Source: Burkholderiales bacterium (GTDB taxonomy: Bacteria; Pseudomonadota; Gammaproteobacteria; Burkholderiales; Burkholderiaceae_C). From it: 9,917 bases of DNA. The DNA lies in NCBI GenBank assembly GCA_947462175.1, contig CANHOE010000073.1, forward strand, positions 1 to 9,917, given 5' to 3'. The notes under the pieces were generated by a model that was given only the letters and a program-made list of their open reading frames with translations, was not told where the DNA came from and ran no database searches. The position numbers were made by a program, and so were the translations under genes. Shown here in pieces: positions 1 through 7,000 of the stretch. Numbering within the stretch: the stretch's first letter is position 1; each line of letters begins with the position of its first letter.

Positions 1-156
1 CACCGCGTTGTGCTGCTTCAGCAGCGCCGCAGCGCGGGCCTTGAGTGCACTGCGCTCAGGTGGCGTCAGTGGCACCGGCACCTTGGCCCAGGCTTGCGCA
101 GTGCAGCTGGCACCATGCGCGTCTTGACGGGTGAAATCGTAGAGGACCTGGGTCAT
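1..156 (-). CDS. nadA: Quinolinate synthase NadA, N-terminal fragment (runs off the left edge)
   Basis: Quinolinate synthase is a cytoplasmic [4Fe-4S] enzyme that condenses iminoaspartate with dihydroxyacetone phosphate to quinolinate in de novo NAD synthesis. Only the first 52 codons are present, from an ATG at 156-154, and the frame is open to the edge. The fragment begins MTQVLYDF. It has a proline-rich lead-in with PLTPPE near residues 30-34, then an Ala/Lys-rich helix ending in LLKQHNAV at 45-52. In NadA proteins such as E. coli NadA (LLKERNAV) this stretch leads directly into the VAHYY substrate-binding segment, which would lie just outside the window. No iron-sulfur cysteine of the family is visible because those lie later. 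No purine-rich ribosome binding site precedes the ATG; the upstream bases are pyrimidine-rich. The call rests on this short match, so it is good but not certain. Confidence 0.72.
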   Translation of the reverse strand, partial: MTQVLYDFTRQDAHGASCTAQAWAKVPVPLTPPERSALKARAAALLKQHNAV

Positions 157-223
157 GCGGAGGCAGGGGCCAAAGAGGGGAGGGTCGCGTCACGGCGAAT
201 CGAGCGATCGCGCATCAGACCGC

Positions 224-253
224 ATTATCGATCGCCGGGCCTCCCAGCGTCAT
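224..253 (-). promoter_or_regulatory. Candidate sigma70-type promoter for nadA
   Basis: On the minus strand, GATAAT (229-224) matches the -10 consensus at five of six positions. It is preceded, after 18 bases, by ATGACG (253-248), a partial -35. Transcription would start near 217, giving a leader of about 60 bases before the nadA ATG at 156. The heptamer CGATCGC occurs at 205-211 and 229-235, so it flanks the -10 and start region. This was found by reading, not by scoring, and in GC-rich DNA such matches are only suggestive. Confidence 0.33.
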
Positions 254-256
254 GCG

Positions 257-281
257 CGACCCACGGCCCGCGCGCGGGTCG
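257..281 (-). terminator. Possible stem-loop downstream of the AraC-family gene
   Basis: CGACCC (257-262) and GGGTCG (276-281) are perfect six-base inverted arms around a 13-base GC-rich loop. The structure lies 27 bases beyond the stop codon of the regulator gene, where a transcript end is expected before the nadA promoter. The inner part also contains the 12-base palindrome CCCGCGCGCGGG (267-278), which could fold alternatively. No U-tract follows on the minus strand, so this is not a classic intrinsic terminator. It might pause polymerase or protect the mRNA 3' end. Confidence 0.28.
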
Positions 282-308
282 ACAAACCGTCTTGCTGCGC
301 GCGCCGTC

Positions 309-1139
309 TCACCCCAGCAGGCGGCTCGGCGACATTCCGACCGATCGCCTCACCATCGCGCTGAAGGCGCTTGCGCTGGCGTAGCCGAGCTCGCTGGCGA
401 TCGTGCTCATCGGCAGCTTGCGGGCGGCCATCGACAGCGCGCGGGCCAGCAGCACCTGCTGCCGCCACTGAACGAAGGTGGTATCCAGCTCGGTACGGAA
501 CAAGCGCGCGATGGTGCGTGCGCTGGCGCCGACGTGGTGAGCTGCATCGTCCAGCGTGACCCAGCGGGCGGGCTCTTCGAGCACGCTCTCGCACAGGGTG
601 CGCAGTCGCTTGTCGCGCGGCAGATCGATGCCCAGGCGCACGGGGCGCGCGTGTGCCAGTTCGTCTTGCACCAGGTGGCCGATGCAGCGCTCGCGCTCGG
701 TCGACGGGCCATGACCGGGTTCCAGCGGCAGGTGCGCCACCAGTTCCTGGAGCAGGCTCGATGCCTCGAGCACGCGGCACTGCCGCCACGCGCCATCGCT
801 GCCTGCGTTGCGGAGCGGGCCGCTGTGTTCACTGTCCTGGTGCAGGTAGAGCGTTTGCAGATCGGCGTCCTCGACCACCGTGACCACATGCTCGAGGTGG
901 GGTGGTATCCACAACGCGCGCTGCGGTGGCACCAGGTAGGTGCTGTCACCGGCGGTCATCCGGATCACGCCCTTGCTCGACATGGAGATCTGCGCCCACG
1001 GGTGGCTGTGCGGCTCGACGCGGGTGTCGGCCGCCAGATGCCGCAACTTGGCGCGCAAGGGGCGTGCAGCTGTCGGCGCGTAGAACTGCGGATCGATCGG
1101 CGGCACGCTGACGTGTCTCTTTTTGCTGGGGGCTCTCAT
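309..1139 (-). CDS. AraC/XylS-family transcriptional regulator with N-terminal cupin (NimR-like)
   Basis: This is a 276-residue DNA-binding regulator, probably of the divergent transporter gene and of itself. Residues about 40-88 form a small cupin ligand-sensing domain with PHSHPWAQ (43-50), then VPPQRALWIPP (70-80) and a histidine at 84. This is the layout of the NimR/YeaM type of AraC regulator. The C-terminus carries two helix-turn-helix motifs. The first lies at about 195-220 (TLDDAAHHVGASARTIARLF). The second lies at about 244-266 (STIASELGYASASAFS), followed by the family ending VGMSPSRLL. The length is normal. The ATG at 1139-1137 has a weak ribosome site, GAGAG, five bases upstream. 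The family role is well established: several members control a divergent efflux gene, for example E. coli NimR with nimT. The ligand is unknown. The gene ends about 150 bases before nadA, with a separate promoter likely between them. Confidence 0.9.
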   Translation of the reverse strand: MRAPSKKRHVSVPPIDPQFYAPTAARPLRAKLRHLAADTRVEPHSHPWAQISMSSKGVIRMTAGDSTYLVPPQRALWIPPHLEHVVTVVEDADLQTLYLHQDSEHSGPLRNAGSDGAWRQCRVLEASSLLQELVAHLPLEPGHGPSTERERCIGHLVQDELAHARPVRLGIDLPRDKRLRTLCESVLEEPARWVTLDDAAHHVGASARTIARLFRTELDTTFVQWRQQVLLARALSMAARKLPMSTIASELGYASASAFSAMVRRSVGMSPSRLLG

Positions 1140-1180
1140 TTCGTCTCTCGATCACTGGGTTTTGCGAAGCGGACAGGCTT

Positions 1181-1213
1181 GTCTGTATCGCGATAGTTAT
1201 TGTCAGACTATCG
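1181..1213. promoter_or_regulatory. Nested dyad repeats, candidate operator between the regulator and the MFS gene
   Basis: Several symmetric elements overlap in 33 bases of the 91-base divergent intergenic region. CGATAGT (1191-1197) and ACTATCG (1207-1213) are perfect seven-base inverted arms with a nine-base spacer. GTCTG (1181-1185) and CAGAC (1204-1208) form a second inverted pair. TATCGCGATA (1186-1195) is a perfect ten-base palindrome. The core TATCG therefore occurs three times: at 1186 and 1209 on the plus strand, and at 1195-1191 on the minus strand. The cluster ends 17 bases before the ATG chosen for the transporter. It is the best candidate binding site for the AraC-family protein, although that family often binds direct repeats. 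No convincing -35/-10 pair was found on either strand here. Confidence 0.5.
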
Positions 1214-1230
1214 TTACTGCGACGAACGGG

Positions 1231-2577
1231 ATGTCACTACAGTCACACGCTTCGGTTGGCGAGCAGCCGACACCAACGACACTTGCGATGACTCCTGACG
1301 CCTCCACCCCAGCGCCTGCCGCCGCGATTTCCTTGCGGCAAGACGCACGCACGATCGGTCTCGTCGGTCTGGCGCACGGCACCTCTCACTTCTTTCACCT
1401 GCTGTTGCCGCCGCTGTTTCCTTTTTTCATTCGCGACTTCGGATTCAGCTATGCCGAGCTGGGCCTGCTGGTCACCACCTTCTTCGTGATTTCCGGTATC
1501 GGGCAGGCGCTGGCAGGCTTCGTGGTCGACCGCATCGGTGCGCGACCGGTCTTGTTCGCGGCGCTGTCGTGCTTCGCGCTGTCCGGCGTCGCGGTGTCGC
1601 TGGCCAACGGCTACACCGGATTGATGCTGGCCGCAGCGCTGGCGGGTCTGGGTAACTGCCCGTTTCACCCTGCCGACTTCACCATCCTGAATCGACGCGT
1701 GTCGGCGGCACGGTTGGGCCACGCGTTCAGCACGCACGGCCTGACCGGCAACCTGGGCTGGGCCGCCGCGCCGCTGTTCCTTACTGGGCTGACCGCCGCT
1801 TTCGGCTCCTGGCGGATGGCCACGGCCTGCGCTTCGGTCTTGGTGGTCGGTGTGATGGCGATCCTGTGGTGGCAGCGTGACGCGATCGACGACCGCCAGG
1901 GGGAATGGGCTCCGGTGCCCGTAGCCGCCGGAACAGGTGGCCAGCCCGTGGCGCCCGAGCACCCGATGGCTTTCCTTCGACTGCCTTCGGTGTGGATGTG
2001 TTTCTCGTTTTTCTTCTGGTCGACCTGTGCGCTGAGCGCCATCCAGAGTTTCGCAAGCCCCGCACTGCAGCAGCTGACCGGCCTGCCGTTGACACTCACC
2101 TCGCTGGTCGTCAGCGGCTACATGCTGTTTGGCGCGGTGGGCATCGTCATCGGTGGCTTTCTGGCCTCGCGCACCGAGCGGCTGGAAAAGCTCATCAGCT
2201 CCTGTCTGCTGGCTTCAGCGGCATTGCTGGTGCTGGTGGGCAGTGGCGTGTTGCCAGGCGTGATGGCGGTCGTGCTGACAGCCGTGGCCGGCTTCGGCGC
2301 CGGGCTCGCCGGCCCTTCGCGCGACATGCTGATCAAGCAGGCGGCGCCACCGGGCGCCACAGGCCGGGTCTACGGCACTGTTTACTCGGGGCTGGACCTT
2401 GGGTTCGCCATGGCCGCACCGGTGTTTGGCGCACTGCTCGATCACGGTTTGCCGTCAGCGGTCTTCTATGGCTCCGCCCTGGCGCTGATGGTGGGCGTGG
2501 CTTCGGCGGCGGTGGTTGGTGTGGGCATCCAGCGAAAGCGGGCGACACGGTCATCGGGCTCTGCCGCGGTGGCCTGA
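1231..2577 (+). CDS. MFS transporter, fosmidomycin-resistance (Fsr)-like type
   Basis: This is an inner-membrane major facilitator protein of 448 residues from this start, probably a proton-coupled exporter or importer of a small molecule. The first 35 or so residues are Ala/Pro/Thr-rich and probably cytoplasmic. About twelve hydrophobic segments follow in two halves (about 41-215 and 250-432), separated by a hydrophilic loop at about 217-248. MFS motif A lies in the loop after helix 2 (FVVDRIGARPV, 97-107). The helix 4-5 region has GNCPFHPADF (141-150), resembling the FHPE segment of Fsr-type transporters. The start is uncertain. ATG 1231 and in-frame ATG 1288 both lack a good ribosome site, and an ATG at 1123 is unlikely because it lies inside the regulator gene. 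The gene diverges from the regulator and precedes the hydrolase by 52 bases, so the two are probably one operon. The substrate cannot be assigned. Confidence 0.88.
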   Translation: MSLQSHASVGEQPTPTTLAMTPDASTPAPAAAISLRQDARTIGLVGLAHGTSHFFHLLLPPLFPFFIRDFGFSYAELGLLVTTFFVISGIGQALAGFVVDRIGARPVLFAALSCFALSGVAVSLANGYTGLMLAAALAGLGNCPFHPADFTILNRRVSAARLGHAFSTHGLTGNLGWAAAPLFLTGLTAAFGSWRMATACASVLVVGVMAILWWQRDAIDDRQGEWAPVPVAAGTGGQPVAPEHPMAFLRLPSVWMCFSFFFWSTCALSAIQSFASPALQQLTGLPLTLTSLVVSGYMLFGAVGIVIGGFLASRTERLEKLISSCLLASAALLVLVGSGVLPGVMAVVLTAVAGFGAGLAGPSRDMLIKQAAPPGATGRVYGTVYSGLDLGFAMAAPVFGALLDHGLPSAVFYGSALALMVGVASAAVVGVGIQRKRATRSSGSAAVA

Positions 2578-2597
2578 CCTGGCCCCGGCGTGGCACA

Positions 2598-2619
2598 GTG
2601 GCGAGCCGGCGCCACAGGA
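2598..2619 (+). promoter_or_regulatory. Hairpin abutting the ribosome binding site of the hydrolase gene
   Basis: GTGGCG (2598-2603) and CGCCAC (2610-2615) form a six-base stem with a six-base loop. The Shine-Dalgarno-like AGGA (2616-2619) begins at the next base, ten bases before the hydrolase ATG. A second GTGGC at 2590-2594 could compete for the same GCCAC arm. The element may tune translation of the second gene of the operon or stabilise the intercistronic RNA. Short GC-rich stems are common in such genomes, so a function is only inferred. Confidence 0.3.
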
Positions 2620-2629
2620 ATCAATCGAC

Positions 2630-3235
2630 ATGACCACCGCATCCACTTCACTCCGAGACCTCGTCGGCCTGGGCCAGGAGCCGGGCCAGCTGCACGACTC
2701 CGCGCTGATCATGATCGACCTGCAGAACACCTATCGCCGGGGTGTGATGCGCCTCCACGGTGTCGAGCCCGCGATCGCGGAAGCCGCGAAATTGCTGGAG
2801 ATCGCTCGCGATCTGAAGGTGCCGGTGTTCCACATCCAGCACGACGGTGGCGCAGGCTCACCTTACGACATCGGTGCGGAGATCGGTGCGATCGCCGAGG
2901 AGGTGGCGCCGATCGCTGGCGAGCCTGTGATCACCAAGCATTACCCCAACTCCTTCGTGCAGACCGACCTGGACGAACGGCTGAAGGCGATCGGCATCCA
3001 GAAGATCATGCTGGCCGGTTTCATGACGCACATGTGCATCAACTCCACCGCGCACGGCGGCTTCAACCTGGGCTATGCGCCGACGGTGGTGGCCAGCACC
3101 ACCGCCACCCGCGCACTGGAAGGCACCAACGGCCAGGTGTTGAGCGCGCAGCAAATGCAGGAGGCGGCGATCGCGTCGACGCGCGACCTGTATGCCGCCA
3201 TCGTCGAGAGGGTGTCGGATCTTCGCAGCTGGTGA
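2630..3235 (+). CDS. Cysteine hydrolase of the isochorismatase superfamily
   Basis: This is a 201-residue cytoplasmic hydrolase with the catalytic triad pattern of the isochorismatase-like fold. Asp30 lies in ALIMIDLQNTY (25-35), Lys103 in VITKHYPNSF (100-109), and the nucleophile Cys136 in GFMTHMCINST (130-140). The length is typical for the family, whose members attack amide, ester, lactam or vinyl-ether bonds in small molecules. The nicotinamidase zinc site (DxH plus a later His after the first strand) is not seen, so PncA activity is unlikely despite nadA nearby. The ATG at 2630 has an AGGA ten bases upstream. The gene follows the transporter by 52 bases on the same strand, which suggests that the transported compound, or one like it, is the substrate. 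The superfamily call is firm, and the substrate is unknown. The gene converges on serB with 16 bases between the stops. Confidence 0.9.
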   Translation: MTTASTSLRDLVGLGQEPGQLHDSALIMIDLQNTYRRGVMRLHGVEPAIAEAAKLLEIARDLKVPVFHIQHDGGAGSPYDIGAEIGAIAEEVAPIAGEPVITKHYPNSFVQTDLDERLKAIGIQKIMLAGFMTHMCINSTAHGGFNLGYAPTVVASTTATRALEGTNGQVLSAQQMQEAAIASTRDLYAAIVERVSDLRSW

Positions 3236-3246
3236 CGCTGCGCGTC
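3234..3246. terminator. Small hairpin between the convergent hydrolase and serB genes
   Basis: GACGC (3234-3238) and GCGTC (3242-3246) form a five-base stem with a three-base loop, starting inside the TGA stop of the hydrolase and filling most of the 16-base gap to the serB stop. There is no T-run on either strand. It might mark or protect transcript ends in both directions, but the evidence is only the symmetry and the position. Confidence 0.2.
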
Positions 3247-3251
3247 GGTCC

Positions 3252-3974
3252 TCAGGGCTGCACCACCTCCAGCAGCCGGTCGAGCCCGCCGCTGTCGATC
3301 GCGACCATGGCCTGCTCGCGCACCGCAGGCTTCGCGTGGTAGGCCACCGACAGACCGGCGGCGCCCATCATCGGCAGGTCGTTGGCGCCATCGCCCATGG
3401 CGATCGCCTGTGAAGGCCTGATACCCAGCTGCGCACAGGTTTCCAGCAGCATCTTGCTCTTCTCGGCGCCGTCGCAGATGTCACCCCAGGGCTGGTCGAC
3501 CATGCTGCCTGTCAGCTGGCCGCAGTTCGGGCCGGGCTCGACTTCCAGCACATTGGAGCGTGTGAAATCGATGCCAAGCCGGTCGCGGATGCGATCGGTG
3601 AAGAAGGTGAAGCCGCCCGACACCAGCAGCACCTTCATGCCGACGGCCTTGCACGCGGCTACCAGGGCCTCAGCGCCCGGATTGAGTTGCAGCCGTTCGA
3701 CGTAGACCTGCTCCATGTGCGCGACGGTGACGCCGCGCAACAGAGCCACGCGCCGGCGCAGGCTGTCCTTGTAGTCGGTGATCTCGCCGCGCATGGCTGC
3801 TTCGGTGATGGCTGCCACCTCGGCCTTGCGGCCAGCCGCGTCGGCGATCTCGTCGACGCACTCGATGTTGATCAGCGTCGAGTCCATGTCGAACGCGATC
3901 AGCTTGAAGTCGGCGAGCCGCAGCGGCGGCGTGAAGCGGCGCACGGTCAGGCCGGGGGTGAATTCAGTGCTCAT
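3252..3974 (-). CDS. serB: Phosphoserine phosphatase SerB
   Basis: This cytoplasmic haloacid-dehalogenase-family phosphatase hydrolyses L-phosphoserine to serine, the last step of serine biosynthesis. The 240 residues show all HAD motifs. Motif I is FDMDSTLIN (28-36), with the phosphate-accepting Asp29 and the acid/base Asp31. It is followed by IECVDEIA (37-44), typical of SerB. RRRVALLRG (73-81) carries the arginine region that binds the substrate carboxylate. Motif II is LLVSGGFTFF (116-125), with Ser119. Motif III is a lysine in GAEKSK (169-174). Motif IV is GDGANDLPM (194-202), with Mg-binding Asp195 and Asp199. The protein is shorter than the 322-residue E. coli SerB because it lacks most of the N-terminal regulatory (ACT-like) part. 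Such short forms are, from memory, common in this bacterial group. The ATG lies 26 bases after the mfd stop without a clear ribosome site, so co-transcription with mfd is likely. Confidence 0.95.
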   Translation of the reverse strand: MSTEFTPGLTVRRFTPPLRLADFKLIAFDMDSTLINIECVDEIADAAGRKAEVAAITEAAMRGEITDYKDSLRRRVALLRGVTVAHMEQVYVERLQLNPGAEALVAACKAVGMKVLLVSGGFTFFTDRIRDRLGIDFTRSNVLEVEPGPNCGQLTGSMVDQPWGDICDGAEKSKMLLETCAQLGIRPSQAIAMGDGANDLPMMGAAGLSVAYHAKPAVREQAMVAIDSGGLDRLLEVVQP

Positions 3975-4000
3975 GTCGAAGGTGCTGTGAGTCGATGGGG

Positions 4001-7000
4001 TCAGTGCGTGCGGTCGGTCACCATCGCGGCCGCAGACGCGTCGCTGGTCGGTTTGCCCAGCGCACGCAGCACCTCTCGGATCGTCTGCGCGCGGTCCTTG
4101 GCCTCGGGCATGGCGCGCTCGATGCGCAGCTTGTCATTGCCAGCGAGCTTGATGTGCCGGTTCTTCTGCACCAGCTCGATGATCTTCATCGCGTCGATCG
4201 GCGGGTTGGGGCGGAAGCTGATGACCATCAAGCCGGGCGCTGCGTCGATCTTGCTGACACCGAAGGGTTTGGCCAGCACGCGCAGCCGGTGCACGTCGAA
4301 CAGGGTTTGACCCTGCGGTGGCAGTTTGCCGAAGCGGTCGGTGATTTCTTCCAACATCGCGTCGATCTGCTCGTTCTTGTTCGCAGAAGCCAGGCGCTTG
4401 TAGAGGCTCAGCCGGGTGTGGACATCACCGCAGTAGTCGGTGGTCAACAGCGCCGGTGCGTGCAGGTTGATCTCGGTCGTCACGCTGAGCGGTGACAACA
4501 GATCGGGCTCCTTGCCGGCCTTCAGTGAGCGCACGGCTTCGGCCAGCATCTCGTTGTAAAGCTGGAAGCCGACTTCCATCATGTTGCCGCTCTGGTTCTC
4601 GCCCAGCACCTCGCCGGCGCCGCGGATTTCGAGGTCGTGCATCGCGAGGTAGAAGCCGGAGCCGAGTTCTTCCATGTCCTGGATCGCCTGCAAGCGCTGC
4701 TGCGCCTGTTTGGTCAGCGCTTCCACATCCGGCACCAGCAGATAGGCATAGGCCTGATGGTGCGAGCGGCCGACGCGGCCGCGCAGCTGGTGCAGCTGGG
4801 CCAGGCCGAACTTGTCGGCGCGGCTGATCACGATGGTGTTGGCGCTCGGCACGTCGATGCCGGTCTCGATGATGGTGGAGCACAGCAGCACGTTGTGGCG
4901 CTGCGCGACGAAATCGCGCATCACTTTTTCCAGCTCGCGCTCGGGCATCTGGCCGTGGGCCACGGCAATGCGCGCTTCGGGGATCAGCTCTTCGAGCTTG
5001 CTGCGCCGGTTCTCGATCGTCTCGACTTCGTTGTGCAGGAAGTACACCTGACCGCCGCGCTTGAGCTCGCGCAGCACCGCCTCGCGGATCGTGCCGCTGG
5101 ACTCGCCGCGCACGAAGGTCTTGATCGCCAGTCGCCGCTGCGGCGCGGTCGCGATCACGCTCAGGTCGCGCAGGCCCTCGAGCGCCATGCCCAGGGTTCG
5201 GGGGATCGGCGTGGCAGTGAGCGTGAGCACATCGACCTCGGCGCGCAGGGCCTTCATGGCCTCCTTGTGGCGCACGCCGAAGCGGTGTTCCTCGTCGATC
5301 ACCAGCAGACCCAGGCGTTTGAACTTGGTGTTCTGGCTCAGCAGCTTGTGGGTGCCGACGACGATGTCGATCGTGCCGTCTTCCAGGCCTTCGAGGGCCT
5401 GCTTGATTTCCTTGGCCGAGCGGAAGCGCGACATCTCGGCCACCTTGATCGGCCACTTGCCGAAGCGGTCGGCGATGTTCTGGTAATGCTGCTCGGCCAG
5501 CAGCGTGGTCGGCGCGAGGATCGCCACCTGCTTGCCACCGGTGACCGCCACGAAGGCGGCGCGCAAGGCCACCTCGGTCTTGCCGAAGCCGACATCGCCG
5601 CAGACCAGCCGGTCCATCGGCTTCGGGCTCACCATGTCTTGGATCACCGCGTGGATGGCGGCCTTCTGGTCGGGCGTTTCCTCGAAGCCGAAGCTGGCGG
5701 CGAAAGCCTCGTAGTCATGCGCCGAGAAGCGGAAGGCATAGCCCTCACGCGCAGCGCGGCGGGCATACAGGTTCAGCAGCTCGGCGGCGGTGTCGCGCAC
5801 CTGCTCGGCGGCCTTGCGTTTGGCTTTTTCCCACTGGCCCGAGCCCAGCCGGTGCAGTGGCGCTTCTTCGGCGCTGACGCCGGTGTAGCGGCTGATCAGG
5901 TGCAGCTGCGCCACCGGCACGTAGAGCGTCGCCTTGTCGGCGTATTCGAGGTGCAGGAATTCGCTGTCGCCATCCCCGAGATCAATGTTGCGAAGGCCCA
6001 CGTAGCGGCCGATGCCGTGGTTCATGTGCACCACCGGATCGCCGACCTTCAGCTCCGACAGGTCCTTGATCAGCGCATTGACGTCGCTGACCTGCTCCTG
6101 CTTGCGGCGCCGGCGCGCGGTAGGCGAGGTGGCAAAGAGTTCGGTTTCGGTGACGAACTCGATCGCGGTGTTTTCGTCGGCATCGGTCCAGAAGAAGCCT
6201 TCGGCCATCGGGGCCACCGCAATGGCGAAGCGCTCGTCGCTGGACTGGAACTCGGCCAGCGACGCAACGCTCGGCGGTTCGATGCGGCTGTCTCGCAGCA
6301 GCTCGAGCAGGCTCTCGCGCCGGCCTTGGGTTTCGGCGACGATCAGCACGCGGTGCGATGTCGTGCCGACATGCACCTGCAATTTCTTCAGCGGCTCCGG
6401 CGCGCCCCGGTCGACGCCGAGGTCGGGCAGCGGCCTTGCCCATGCGGTGTCGGCAGCCCCTTCGGCGCTCCGACCGCGCAGGCTCAGCGTCGCATGCGCG
6501 CCTGCCAGCGTGAAGAACTCCTCCGACTTCAGGAACAGGTCTTCCGGCGGCAGGATCGGCCGCTCGCGGTCATGCTGCAGGAAGCGGTGCCGTTCGCGGG
6601 TGTCGGTCCAGAAGCGCTTCAGGGCTTCGTCGACTTCGCCGTGCAGCACCAGGGCGGCCGATCTGTCGGTGCTCGCGCCCAGGTACTCGAAGATCGTCGC
6701 CGTCTGGTCGAAGAACAGCGGCAGGTAGTACTCGATGCCGGCGGTCGCGATGCCTGTGGCGATGTCCTTGTACAGCCGCACCTTGGTCGGGTCACCTTCG
6801 ATGCGCTCACGCCAGCGGGCGCGGAAGGCGGTGCGCGCCTCCTCGTCCATCGGAAACTCGCGGCCGGGCAACAGCCGCACCTCGGGCACCGGGTACAGGC
6901 TGCGCTGGCTGTCGGGGTCGAAGGTGCGGATGGAATCGACCTCGTCACCGAACAGGTCGACGCGGTAAGGCACCAGCGAGCCCATCGGGAACAGATCGAT

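Noticed and set aside
10..384. A 124-codon plus-strand frame over the nadA start and the following gap
   Set aside because: Low-complexity Arg/Ala/Ser-rich product with no start context, and it overlaps the NadA fragment on the other strand.
252..1196. A 314-codon plus-strand frame antisense to the AraC-family gene
   Set aside because: The minus-strand frame has a full cupin plus two helix-turn-helix motifs; the plus-strand product resembles nothing and is an artefact of the same codon bias.
2630..3235. The hydrolase as a nicotinamidase (PncA) functionally linked to nadA
   Set aside because: The DxH-plus-His metal site expected of PncA-type nicotinamidases is not visible. nadA is separated by the divergent regulator and transporter, so the link is only proximity.
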